From RGIG9041 sp045541455 (GTDB taxonomy: Bacteria > Bacillota > Clostridia > Oscillospirales > QAKW01): 40,916 nucleotides of DNA. The translations under genes and the position numbers were made by a program. Below, in pieces: positions 1 through 8,735 of the stretch (its first letter is position 1; each line of letters begins with the position of its first letter). Below the pieces are notes generated by a model. That model saw only the letters and a program-made list of their open reading frames with translations. It had not been told where the DNA came from and did no database searches. Location: positions 1 through 40,916 of the forward strand of contig JAZQJA010000043.1 of NCBI GenBank assembly GCA_045541455.1. The letters run 5' to 3'.

Positions 1-49
1 AGAGCAGGCAAAACCTACTCTATTATTATAAACTTTATTTATCTGTTTT

Positions 50-85
50 AAAAATCGGATTTATAAAGTGCATTATAAACCGATT
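50..85 (-). terminator. Terminator of the exopolysaccharide operon
   Basis: Arms AATCGG+TTTATAA (53-66, one bulged A at 59) and TTATAAA+CCGATT (73-85) pair across a 6-nt loop. On the minus strand the stem is followed by five T residues. The TAA of the last gene (73-75) lies inside the right arm. Seen directly; function inferred. Confidence 0.65.
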
Positions 86-1236
86 GTGTCTAAAAAGGCT
101 TTTATTTCGTCGGCCTGTGTTTTTGATATATTTTGACTGTAAGTCAACTCGTCGATAGACCTTTTGGCATTGCCGCCAAATAAAATGTTAAACCAGCGGC
201 ATACCTGCATAAAAGGAGTCAGCCAACGGTGTTTTTGTAAAACCGGATAATAAAATTTTATATCATCATACGGAAGAAAAATTCTTGATAAAGCAAATTT
301 GATTTTTCCGCCGCGTTTTTGCTGTTGTATGGCAATTCTATTTTCTTTTGAACCATAAACGCCGCCGCAAATTATATAATTTTGCATTTTTTCGGTAACG
401 GCATCTAACGGTTGGTTATCAAACCAAGCCCTACTTAATTTTTGTGCAGCATTTGCAAATTGTAATAACTCCCCTTTTTTTAGTAAAGAATTACGTTTTG
501 CTGTATCTACATTGTCAATATTATCTAAAATCCAAAGGTCAATAAACGGACGGATTCCGCAGCCGCCACTTTTAAAATGCTTAGCCATATGAGCTATATG
601 GTAAAAATAAAACATATCATCAGTCATATTATAACGGTAATTACTGCCATCAACAACTGCTGCCGTATCCCAAACGTTGACAAGCACATTAGATGATAAA
701 TTTACCAAGCCGTCCTCAACTAAATCATAATGAAGTTCAATGTGCACGCCGTTTTGGGAATACAATGATACATCGTGAGAATTTTGTCTGTGCTCAGTAA
801 AACTTAAGTTATCTACCAAGTAGGAAACGGCAGTTTTTAAATCTTCTTTATGAACTAAAATATCAATATCACAACTTGTTCGCATCCACGGTTCAGGATA
901 ATATTTGCGAATTACAGAACCCTTTAACGGAAGAAAAGATATTTGAGCTTTTTCAAGAGCTTCGCACACTTGCTTTAGTTCAAAATTCAATTTTTCATAA
1001 CGATACACCGCACGAAAGATGATCTGCTGAATCTGGGGTTTAATTTTCTCATCTGCCAACTCATTATTTATTATTCCCAATGCGACAAGATGCGCAATAT
1101 CGTGTTTTGAAGCCAACTTAATCACATCTGCAATCGTATCGTCCGACACAAGCTGTTTGTCGGCTTCACTCATCGGATTGTCATGGAATACTGACTGCAA
1201 TAGAGAAAACAAAATAATCTCTATGTTGTTACCCAC
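73..1236 (-). CDS. Nucleotidyltransferase-fold protein (NTP_transf_5-like)
   Basis: A 387-residue protein of the uncharacterised nucleotidyltransferase family often found at the ends of capsule and exopolysaccharide loci. The recognisable core is LPLKGSVIRKYYP (about residues 102-114) followed by RTSCDIDILV, with the two Asp (about 123 and 125) expected to bind metal in the polymerase-beta-like fold. A His-rich stretch (FYFYHIAHMAKHF) follows. The start is GTG, supported by a GGGGGTGA ribosome binding site that overlaps the stop of the flippase gene 6 nt upstream, which suggests coupled translation. It is the last gene of the operon. Its substrate is unknown; it may transfer a nucleotidyl or phospho group to the polymer or a precursor, but nothing in the sequence decides this. 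Confidence 0.8.
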   Translation of the reverse strand: MGNNIEIILFSLLQSVFHDNPMSEADKQLVSDDTIADVIKLASKHDIAHLVALGIINNELADEKIKPQIQQIIFRAVYRYEKLNFELKQVCEALEKAQISFLPLKGSVIRKYYPEPWMRTSCDIDILVHKEDLKTAVSYLVDNLSFTEHRQNSHDVSLYSQNGVHIELHYDLVEDGLVNLSSNVLVNVWDTAAVVDGSNYRYNMTDDMFYFYHIAHMAKHFKSGGCGIRPFIDLWILDNIDNVDTAKRNSLLKKGELLQFANAAQKLSRAWFDNQPLDAVTEKMQNYIICGGVYGSKENRIAIQQQKRGGKIKFALSRIFLPYDDIKFYYPVLQKHRWLTPFMQVCRWFNILFGGNAKRSIDELTYSQNISKTQADEIKAFLDTIGL

Positions 1237-1242
1237 AGATAA

Positions 1243-2772
1243 TCACCCCCGTTTTTTCACCATTCCGACAATCCTATCACGCAAATCTCTATTTATCAGC
1301 ACGATAGCAACTGAAATCAACGATGTAATACAAATTGAAAGGATACCATTAACAAGCATTTCCGTAAGATGATTATCAAAACTCTGCCTAATCACATCCA
1401 TTATAAGCAAAGCGATAACAAAAACACCAGTAAGTAGCAAGTTTTTAATCATCTGAGGTTTTGCAGATGCCTTGAAGATCTTTTTGTACAATACATATGG
1501 TTCCATTGTGTGACAAACGGTCAGATTCGTGATAATGGTCGCAATGCATACGCCAACAACGCCATATTCTTCGCCCCATATATTTCTGAATAAAACTACT
1601 AACAAGATAGAAAGAACAATGTTAATACTTCCCTCAATCAAAGGTCTCCACCTATCCTCATAAAATGTTCCTGTTGCATCCTTAAACAAAATATAGGATT
1701 GCCGCATAAATTTTACAAAGTAATTTAATGTGATAACAAACGAAATGCTGCGACTTAATTGAAGGTTATTTCCAAGCATAAGTTCTACCAAATTATCAAT
1801 TACCGCATAGTATCCTGTGAAAAAAACTACACCTAATATGTAATTTATCGCATAGAATGTAGAAAAGTAATTTTTCAAAGTATCTTTATTCTCCACATAC
1901 AAGTGTCCAATAATCGATGTTAAAGGAGTAAAAAACAAAGAAATAATTGAAATTACCGCCACAGCTATCATGCTATAATTTGAGTATTTACCCAAAATAA
2001 CAACTCCAATAAAAGCTGATATTATAATGCTACTCGTTGAATCTACCAAAATTCCCCCTATTCGTTGTAAAAACAACGCTTTGATGTTGCGCATAATATC
2101 TTGTTTCGTTGACCTATCCACCTTTTGCGGAGACATCGAAATTATATGAGCATACTTTCTCCTTGTAACATAATCTGTAACTCCCCATTGTAACAACACG
2201 GTAAATATTTTACAAATCAAGTAGAATTCATACGATGAAGTCAGTACAACCACAACCGCCTGCAAAATATATTGTAATACTACTCCACTTGACGATATAG
2301 CAGTTGATATATAGTTGTTTTTGTATGCGTTAATAAGGGATAACTTCGAGTTAAACGCATAGGTCAACACAACTGAAACTAAGGTTAGAAAAAATGTTCG
2401 ATATATATCAACATCTAACTGTGCATAGTCTTTTGCGATATATGGTATAAAAGGCATCAAGACTATTCCAACGGTCAATATCACACCGCCAATAATCCAA
2501 TAAACCTTTGAAAATAGCTGATACAACGCGGCTACTTTTTCATTGTTTTTTTCGACAATAGGTGTGTACATGCAAAAAACTATTGCGGTTCCAACGCCCA
2601 ATTCAGCAACAGATAAGAAGCCTAAAATGCTAACATATAAGGAATCCAACCCATTTATCTCGTTTCCGATATACTGTATTAAATACCGTCTTGTAATCAA
2701 AGAAGTCACAAGTATTAAAAATCTAAAAATAATTGAAACAGCAATATTTAATACGCTTCTTTTTCTGTCCAT
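1243..2772 (-). CDS. Wzx-like polysaccharide flippase (MATE/MOP superfamily)
   Basis: About 509 residues with the hydrophobic pattern of a 12-14 helix oligosaccharide flippase. The N-terminus (SVLNIAVSIIFRFLILVTSL then RRYLIQYIGNEINGL) is typical of Firmicute Wzx proteins. Its role would be to flip undecaprenyl-linked repeat units across the membrane for polymerisation. The longest frame begins at a TTG at 2805, but AAAGGA sits just ahead of the ATG at 2772 (MDRKRSVLN), so that start is preferred. It lies between the polymerase and the nucleotidyltransferase, as expected of a Wzx/Wzy operon. Substrate specificity cannot be read from the sequence. Confidence 0.87.
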   Translation of the reverse strand: MDRKRSVLNIAVSIIFRFLILVTSLITRRYLIQYIGNEINGLDSLYVSILGFLSVAELGVGTAIVFCMYTPIVEKNNEKVAALYQLFSKVYWIIGGVILTVGIVLMPFIPYIAKDYAQLDVDIYRTFFLTLVSVVLTYAFNSKLSLINAYKNNYISTAISSSGVVLQYILQAVVVVLTSSYEFYLICKIFTVLLQWGVTDYVTRRKYAHIISMSPQKVDRSTKQDIMRNIKALFLQRIGGILVDSTSSIIISAFIGVVILGKYSNYSMIAVAVISIISLFFTPLTSIIGHLYVENKDTLKNYFSTFYAINYILGVVFFTGYYAVIDNLVELMLGNNLQLSRSISFVITLNYFVKFMRQSYILFKDATGTFYEDRWRPLIEGSINIVLSILLVVLFRNIWGEEYGVVGVCIATIITNLTVCHTMEPYVLYKKIFKASAKPQMIKNLLLTGVFVIALLIMDVIRQSFDNHLTEMLVNGILSICITSLISVAIVLINRDLRDRIVGMVKKRG

Positions 2773-2814
2773 AATAATCCTTTCGCTACAGCCCACTTTG
2801 CTCAATAGAATACC

Positions 2815-4278
2815 TTAGTTCAATCTGTTATATGATTTTTTTGAATAACTTCGAAACGTTGTTGCGAACATATAGATAAACACCATAATCAGAAAATAAT
2901 TTACATTAACAATACCGGCTATAAATCCATCATAAGAACTTCTTGGAGCTTCCAACAATGCCATAAACATATACAACTTAATGGATGATGAAAGCCAACT
3001 CTTATGATTTAGGTAGGACATCTTTTTGAATAACCAACCATATATAAAACTACCGATCGACACACCTATATATCCAAAATCAGCATACAAAGTAGCAATA
3101 AATGATGAGCCCGTTCCGTGTCCGCTAAGAAATTGACTTTCCATTGACAGATAAGAAATAAGGGCATCTAATGAGTGTGACTCTAACGCAAATTCAGCAG
3201 AATGTCTTGCAGGTATGCTACTTAAATCAAACAGGTTAAATAGTGTTCCATATCTAAAATAATTTAATGTCTCTCCTAATGAATAAAAACGCCATTTCGG
3301 TATTTCCTCAGCATACTCATAGCCATACTTGATTACCTTTGAAGAAGCTCCAATATTGACAAAAAAATCAACTATGGTTTCTCCAAATGACGAAAACTCC
3401 ACCTCACGCCCCGTCCGAATATACTCATACAAAAACAGAAACGAAAGCAAAAAAGGAACTGCTAATAGCATCATTGTTACTAGCTTTTTGGATACCCATA
3501 CAGTATGTCCTCTATCTGTATAATTTCGATAAAAGCAATAACACAAAACAAAAATGACATTATATATCAATCCACCTCTTGAGCCGACAAACAACAAAAG
3601 AATAGCGTATATCAAGTAGGTTTTTATTACAATAGATGATTCTTTTTTAGTGGGAAATGTCGCCAAAAAAACACACAGAGCGATCGGTGCAAATTCCCCT
3701 ATTTCAATTATAATTGAAGGAAGTATAGGATCAAACGATGTATAATACGCAACATATCCATTAGCAGCAACAAATCTAACCGTATCAATGGTGTTAAGTA
3801 ATAGGATAAAGAATGATACTCCATAAACCAGTTTTGAAGCCTTTTTAACTTTCGCTACAATTACAGGAGTTGATTCATTCTCTCCCAATGCATCAAACTT
3901 AGCCATATTTCTTTTTGACGATGTGAAAATATACCCTAACCAAATAGATACTAAGCTAACAAACAAACAAATATGTGTGTGTACTACTGCATCTTTACCA
4001 AATTGAAGATGATATTTCTTATCAAAAAAAAGTTCAGCAATATCTCCAGACATCAAATAGATAAAGAACGATGCTAAAAAGAAAAAGAAGAACCCGTGTG
4101 CATTAATATCTCTCAAACACATGAAAAACAGAATCATAATCACACTAACAGATAGAATCATCCAAATGTCTGCTCCGAATGACCATAACAATCCAATTAT
4201 TGTTAGAAAAACACCAAATTCAATCAGTTGTTTCATGCCAATCTTTATGCTTTCAATCCTCATTCTCTTATCGCACAT
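2815..4278 (-). CDS. Wzy-like oligosaccharide repeat-unit polymerase
   Basis: A 487-residue multi-pass membrane protein with no soluble domain except a long extracellular loop around residues 275-380 (after YEYIRTGREVEF). This loop, the GSRGG segment and the position beside the flippase are characteristic of O-antigen/capsule repeat-unit polymerases, which join lipid-linked repeats on the outer face of the membrane. Such proteins share little sequence, so the call rests on topology and context. The ATG at 4278 has only a weak binding site. An in-frame ATG at 4263 overlaps the stop of a 14-codon upstream frame as ATGA and could be the real, coupled start. Confidence 0.8.
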   Translation of the reverse strand: MCDKRMRIESIKIGMKQLIEFGVFLTIIGLLWSFGADIWMILSVSVIMILFFMCLRDINAHGFFFFFLASFFIYLMSGDIAELFFDKKYHLQFGKDAVVHTHICLFVSLVSIWLGYIFTSSKRNMAKFDALGENESTPVIVAKVKKASKLVYGVSFFILLLNTIDTVRFVAANGYVAYYTSFDPILPSIIIEIGEFAPIALCVFLATFPTKKESSIVIKTYLIYAILLLFVGSRGGLIYNVIFVLCYCFYRNYTDRGHTVWVSKKLVTMMLLAVPFLLSFLFLYEYIRTGREVEFSSFGETIVDFFVNIGASSKVIKYGYEYAEEIPKWRFYSLGETLNYFRYGTLFNLFDLSSIPARHSAEFALESHSLDALISYLSMESQFLSGHGTGSSFIATLYADFGYIGVSIGSFIYGWLFKKMSYLNHKSWLSSSIKLYMFMALLEAPRSSYDGFIAGIVNVNYFLIMVFIYMFATTFRSYSKKSYNRLN

Positions 4279-4304
4279 TTTCTACTTTGATATAGAAAAA
4301 GCAC
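4260..4304 (-). other. Possible 14-codon leader frame coupled to the polymerase gene
   Basis: A GGGAGG site directly after the stop of the upstream glycosyltransferase is ideally spaced from a GTG at 4304. That GTG opens a short frame (MLFLYQSRKCAIRE) whose TGA overlaps an in-frame ATG of the polymerase as ATGA (4260-4263). The arrangement could deliver ribosomes to the polymerase start. Without conservation data it may be chance. Confidence 0.25.
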
Positions 4305-4314
4305 TTAATCCTCC

Positions 4315-5379
4315 CTAACTTTTATATATTTTTATATAATTTTCTGCCATCATTTTGGAAGAAAAGCTAGTCGCAATGCTCAACGCAGCTTTGCCGTGCC
4401 GTTCTCTCAACTCCGTATTTGTGTAGTATTTTTCAAACGCTTCGGCTATTGCCTCGGTATCCACGGGAACAAGCAACGCACTTTCATCATCAAGCATATC
4501 TGGAATGCCTCCAACCATAGTCGCAACGATAGGCATTCCGCTGCCCATGGCTTCAATAAGCGTCATTGGAATTCCTTCATACAATGAAGGTAATGTAAAA
4601 ACATCCATAGTTGATAAAAACTGATGTACATTAGATTGCAATCCGTAAAAAAATACATTGTTAGATATTTTTTTAGTAATAACCAATTCTTCCATTTCTT
4701 TTTTGTTTTCCCCATCACCAATTAAATGAAGTTCACTATTTGGATATTTTTGATGGAAAATCTCAAAAGCCGCAATTAGTCCCTTGTGATTCTTTACATC
4801 TTGAAAGCGTCCAACATGCAGTATTTTAAATTTTCCAGTACAGGAATAGTCTGTCTTTGCGTGGCATTTTTCTAAATTTATGCCATTGTAAATCACCGGA
4901 ATCGATTGCTTTCTCATTCCATATTCATCAACAATAGTATCTTGAATTTTTTCGCTCAATGCAACAGGCACTAACGCATTCATTTTGAAAAATATCTTAT
5001 TCAGTTTCCTCGCTAGTTTTCCATTCTCCTCTTTTGCAACACTGTGAACGGTATGCACTCTGCGTTTTACGCCTGCCATAATTGCCGCTGGAACAGCATA
5101 TTGGGCACAATATCTATGAGTATGTACAACATCCGCTTTGCTTTCTTTGATGATTTTCTTTATCTTTTTGATCATAGAAAAATCCAAGCTAGATTTCTTT
5201 CCCAGATAACGCACATCTATACCGGCTTTTTCAAGACGTTCGGTGATGGCAGAATGATAATCATACATACTTACAACAATCACATTATGCCCGAGTTTTA
5301 TTAATTCATATGTTAAATTTTCGCACATTATTTCTGCCCCAGCAAGACCAAACTCTGGAATGATTTGAACAATTGTCAT
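4315..5379 (-). CDS. GT4-family glycosyltransferase (GT-B fold)
   Basis: About 354 residues with both halves of a GT-B retaining glycosyltransferase. The N-terminal acceptor half opens TIVQIIPEFGLAGAE. The C-terminal half has KILHVGRFQDVKNHKGLI, ELHLIGDGENK and the nucleotide-sugar signature PSLYEGIPMTLIEAMGSGMPIVA (Glu-x7-Glu) followed by VGGIPDML. It should add one sugar to the growing lipid-linked repeat at the cytoplasmic face. The longest frame starts at TTG 5403, but GGAG with 8-nt spacing places the start at the ATG at 5379, directly after the stop of the epimerase-like gene. The sugar is unknown. Confidence 0.88.
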   Translation of the reverse strand: MTIVQIIPEFGLAGAEIMCENLTYELIKLGHNVIVVSMYDYHSAITERLEKAGIDVRYLGKKSSLDFSMIKKIKKIIKESKADVVHTHRYCAQYAVPAAIMAGVKRRVHTVHSVAKEENGKLARKLNKIFFKMNALVPVALSEKIQDTIVDEYGMRKQSIPVIYNGINLEKCHAKTDYSCTGKFKILHVGRFQDVKNHKGLIAAFEIFHQKYPNSELHLIGDGENKKEMEELVITKKISNNVFFYGLQSNVHQFLSTMDVFTLPSLYEGIPMTLIEAMGSGMPIVATMVGGIPDMLDDESALLVPVDTEAIAEAFEKYYTNTELRERHGKAALSIATSFSSKMMAENYIKIYKS

Positions 5380-5395
5380 TCTTCCATCTCCAATA

Positions 5396-6295
5396 TTACT
5401 CAAATATTTTTTGGAACGCTTTTTTTATAAACGCCTTTTTTGACTTAAAAAAGTTTCTTTGATAAGTTTCCCATTTTATAGCGAAATCTCTAAAAATTAC
5501 ATCATTAAATAGATCGTACATTACGGTCAACTGTGCGATATGAAGTTTGTGGTAAAACGGACTGGCAATTCGCTTATGGTCATCATATTTACTCCAATAC
5601 CTAATATCAAAATCAGACAACTTTTTTTTCAACGAAACCAGAGTTGCCTCTAAAACTAAATCAACTCTTTTATCTTTTATATATTTAGAAAAATCGTATA
5701 GTCCCCACAAAGAGAATATCCAACCATTTAAAACAAGCGGAGACTGTGTAAATTCATACAAATACACATCCTCCCCACAATATTCAGTAGTACCACCAGC
5801 AGCAATAGGTTTCAGCATAAAATCTTTTGCCTTATACACAGCGGTGATATACCTATCGTCTTGAGTCATAATATGTGCACGGATAAGCAATGAAATCCCC
5901 TCACCTTGCGCCATCGAAGAGTACGGATGTTCTGGGTTCTCATGATTGAAGGTATTCCAAGCTCCATCAACTTGTTGATTATCTACAGCCCAATCAGCAC
6001 ATGCGAGAAACTTCTTGCTATATATTTCATCTTCTGTTTCCAGATATAGGTCGTATGCAGCTAAGCCATATTGAAATATACCGATTGAAAAAAAAGTTTT
6101 ATCTCCTGTTTCAACTTGATATTGCGGAACCAGTATATTAGGATCGTCTTTCGTTACCTTTTCAGTCAAATCGTTATAATAACCTAAAACCTCCGTTTTT
6201 GAATAATATCTTCCAACGCCCTGATTAACATGATCTATGCTCTTTCCCGTGAGCATTTTATACCATTTCTTTACTTTATAGATAATTTTTTTCAT
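5396..6295 (-). CDS. D-glucuronyl C5-epimerase-like protein
   Basis: About 299 residues resembling the C-terminal catalytic domain of heparan-sulfate glucuronyl C5-epimerase. Landmarks, numbered from the ATG at 6295, are SMAQGEG (~127-133), a YEF/SPLVLNGWIFSLWGLYDF block (~180-202; the animal enzymes have a YEEYP...FVLNGFMYSLIGLYDL-like block here) and YHKLHIAQL (~248-256). Members convert glucuronate to iduronate within a polymer, or form related alpha/alpha-barrel lyases. There is no signal peptide; the N-terminus is basic, so it probably acts on lipid-linked intermediates in the cytoplasm. The start is uncertain: the frame opens at TTG 6331, and ATGs at 6307 and 6295 follow; GGGTGG precedes 6295. 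Activity is inferred from motifs only. Confidence 0.75.
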   Translation of the reverse strand: MKKIIYKVKKWYKMLTGKSIDHVNQGVGRYYSKTEVLGYYNDLTEKVTKDDPNILVPQYQVETGDKTFFSIGIFQYGLAAYDLYLETEDEIYSKKFLACADWAVDNQQVDGAWNTFNHENPEHPYSSMAQGEGISLLIRAHIMTQDDRYITAVYKAKDFMLKPIAAGGTTEYCGEDVYLYEFTQSPLVLNGWIFSLWGLYDFSKYIKDKRVDLVLEATLVSLKKKLSDFDIRYWSKYDDHKRIASPFYHKLHIAQLTVMYDLFNDVIFRDFAIKWETYQRNFFKSKKAFIKKAFQKIFE

Positions 6296-6337
6296 TTTTC
6301 CACCCATATGATTATTAACCGCCGAAATCAACTTGAT

Positions 6338-7381
6338 TTACAAAAGCTGTTCAATAATGATTTTTATTGCTTCATTAGGCAAGAATTGTTTGCTTTTTCT
6401 TAAGCAATTCAATTTTAACGCATTTATACCTTCCGTACATTTCGCAACGTCCATCAATTTTTGTCTTAAATCATCAATGTTGTCAAACTCATAACCAATG
6501 CCAGTAGCATGGTCATCAACAATATCATTAAAGCTTTGCCATCTAGCACTAATCACGGGAACACCTGCAGCATAGGCATCAATGATTGTTCCAGGAATGC
6601 CCTCAGTGTAAAATTTAGTTGGGAACAGCAAAGCAAAATAGTTTTTCAGTACTTCCACACTTTTATCAAATGGAACAAGACCATAATATTTTATATAATC
6701 TGGCAGCTCCATTTTTAAATTATCAAACCATTCATTTTGTGAAGGATCTACTTGACCATATATATCCAGCAAATATATGGTTTTTCCATACTCCAAATTG
6801 ATTGATTTAACCGCATCAATGGCGTCCTCGATCCCTTTTTCTTTCATAACTCGCGAAAAGGTGCAAAGCCTGTATGGAGCTTCATTTTGATATGAAAGAT
6901 CACTCATGGAAATAGGCGTTAGTTCTTTGCAATTAGGCATTACAAAAATATTCTCAAACCCTTGTGCGACTAACGCCTGTTTCATCGTCTTTGTCTCAAC
7001 ATAAATAGCGTCAAATTTTCTTAGTGATTTAGCAAGACCCTTTTGTTTCTCCAACATCTTGGGAAGCCAACCGCCAATTACAACGTAATGTATCTTTCGT
7101 TTTTTGAAAAACATCTTAAATAAAGGCAGCAACCGACCAAATATGCGTAAACCATTATGTGCAGGCAAAATAATTATGTTTTGAGTGTTTTTCATCGCTC
7201 TCCACACATATACCGGAGCCTTCAATAATGTTTTTACCCCGCCATGTGTATCGAACTGAAGAATTTCCGATTCTCCACACTCCTTACATAATTCATTCGT
7301 AACAATTTTTGTTTTAATGGTTTGTCCGTCTAAATACTCTAATCCATAAGCATAATGACCGATAACTGCCACTTTTTTCAT
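6338..7381 (-). CDS. Glycosyltransferase, GT4-like (GT-B)
   Basis: A 347-residue GT-B glycosyltransferase. The C-terminal donor half has YRLCTFSRVMKEKGIEDAI, LLDIYGQVDPSQ and the signature PTKFYTEGIPGTIIDAYAAGVPVIS, followed by SFNDIVDDHATGIGYEF. The N-terminal half is short and degenerate (KKVAVIGHYAYGLEYLDGQ). GGAG upstream of the ATG overlaps the end of the dehydrogenase gene, whose stop is only 2 nt away, indicating coupled translation. It probably adds a sugar of the repeat unit; donor and acceptor are not deducible. Confidence 0.85.
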   Translation of the reverse strand: MKKVAVIGHYAYGLEYLDGQTIKTKIVTNELCKECGESEILQFDTHGGVKTLLKAPVYVWRAMKNTQNIIILPAHNGLRIFGRLLPLFKMFFKKRKIHYVVIGGWLPKMLEKQKGLAKSLRKFDAIYVETKTMKQALVAQGFENIFVMPNCKELTPISMSDLSYQNEAPYRLCTFSRVMKEKGIEDAIDAVKSINLEYGKTIYLLDIYGQVDPSQNEWFDNLKMELPDYIKYYGLVPFDKSVEVLKNYFALLFPTKFYTEGIPGTIIDAYAAGVPVISARWQSFNDIVDDHATGIGYEFDNIDDLRQKLMDVAKCTEGINALKLNCLRKSKQFLPNEAIKIIIEQLL

Positions 7382-7383
7382 TC

Positions 7384-8706
7384 TTACAATCTCCAGTATT
7401 TCATACCGCTTTCTTTCAGTTCAGTAACTTTGTAAAGCCCCTTTACATCTATAAGTACCTTTTCTGCATCTGCGGAATTTTTGAATAATTTTTTTATATC
7501 ATTAAGACTGAGTGCTTTAAATTCATTGTGAGCAACTGCCACAATTACGCAATCAGCATCCTTGACCTCTTCAAGTTTCGTAAGGGTAACACCATATTCG
7601 TGCATCGCATCTCTATCACTTGCCCAAGGATCAACAACAATCGGTGTAATCTCATATTCTGCAAGACGTTTGATAATATCATCCACCTTGGAATTTCTTG
7701 TGTCGGGGCAGTTTTCCTTAAAGGTCAGACCGAGAATCACAACCTTTGACTTCTTCGGAGCTTGTCCCACAGCAATCATGTTCTTGATAGCCGCATCGGC
7801 AACAAATTTACCCATAGAGTCATTGACAATTCTACCATTGAGAATAATCTGGCTATGGTAGCCGAGTTTTTCTGCTTGATATGTAAAATAGTAAGGATCA
7901 ACACCAATACAATGACCGCCAACAAGACCGGGACGGAAGCCGAGGGCGTTCCACTTGGTATTCATCCCGTCAACGACCTCATTGGTATCAATGTCCATTT
8001 TATCGAAAGCCATAGCAAGCTCATTCATAAAGGCAATATTGATGTCACGTTGGCTGTTTTCAACAACCTTAACTGCTTCAGCCGTTCTCAGATTGCTCAC
8101 GGGATAAGTACCAACTTCGATAACAATATCGTAAACCGCCTTAATGGTTGCAAGAGCTTCATCATCGCAACCAGATACAATCTTGGTTATGTTTTCAAGT
8201 CTGTGAACCTTATCGCCGGGATTGATTCTTTCAGGAGAGTAACCGACCTTAAAATCAACACCGCACTTCAATCCGGATTCTCTTTCCAAGATCGGAATAC
8301 ATACATCTTCCGTACAACCGGGATACACCGTAGATTCAAACACAACGTAAGAACCCTTGGTAAGATTTCTACCAACGATTTCAGAAGCTCCAACAACAGG
8401 GGTTAAATCGGGGGTATGGTCTGTGTTCACAGGTGTAGGAACGGCAACAATATGAAACTTTGCCTTTTTCAAATCTGCTTCATCAGAAGTGAAACAAACT
8501 GTGGTGTTTTTGATTGCTTCATCGCCTACTTCTTTCGTGGGGTCAACACCGTTTTTGTAAAGTTCAATTTTTGCCTTGTTCAAGTCAAAACCAATAACAT
8601 CAATGCCTTTATTTGCAAATGCAACAGCAATAGGCATACCAACATATCCAAGTCCTACAAGGGACAATTTTTCCTCATTTTTTACAAGTCTATCGTAAAA
8701 AGACAT
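7384..8706 (-). CDS. UDP-sugar 6-dehydrogenase (WbpO/TviB-type)
   Basis: A 440-residue nucleotide-sugar dehydrogenase that oxidises C6 of a UDP-hexose or UDP-HexNAc to the uronic acid with two NAD+. Visible are the N-terminal Rossmann GLGYVGMP (~18-25), VPTPVN (~89-94), FESTVYPGCTE, the catalytic Cys266 in GGHCIGVDPYY, and the C-terminal domain ILGLTFKENCPDTRNS. The overall pattern is closer to UDP-N-acetylhexosamine 6-dehydrogenases (WbpO, TviB) than to classical UDP-glucose dehydrogenase, but this distinction is by eye. GGAGGAG precedes the start. Its product would supply the uronate that the neighbouring C5-epimerase-like protein could act on. Confidence 0.92.
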   Translation of the reverse strand: MSFYDRLVKNEEKLSLVGLGYVGMPIAVAFANKGIDVIGFDLNKAKIELYKNGVDPTKEVGDEAIKNTTVCFTSDEADLKKAKFHIVAVPTPVNTDHTPDLTPVVGASEIVGRNLTKGSYVVFESTVYPGCTEDVCIPILERESGLKCGVDFKVGYSPERINPGDKVHRLENITKIVSGCDDEALATIKAVYDIVIEVGTYPVSNLRTAEAVKVVENSQRDINIAFMNELAMAFDKMDIDTNEVVDGMNTKWNALGFRPGLVGGHCIGVDPYYFTYQAEKLGYHSQIILNGRIVNDSMGKFVADAAIKNMIAVGQAPKKSKVVILGLTFKENCPDTRNSKVDDIIKRLAEYEITPIVVDPWASDRDAMHEYGVTLTKLEEVKDADCVIVAVAHNEFKALSLNDIKKLFKNSADAEKVLIDVKGLYKVTELKESGMKYWRL

Positions 8707-8735
8707 ATCTAAACTCTCCTCCGAAATGTAAGTTT

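Noticed and set aside
7762..8406. A 214-codon plus-strand open frame opposite the UDP-sugar dehydrogenase gene
   Set aside because: It is fully antisense to a gene with clear catalytic motifs, has no ribosome binding site and its translation shows no recognisable domain.
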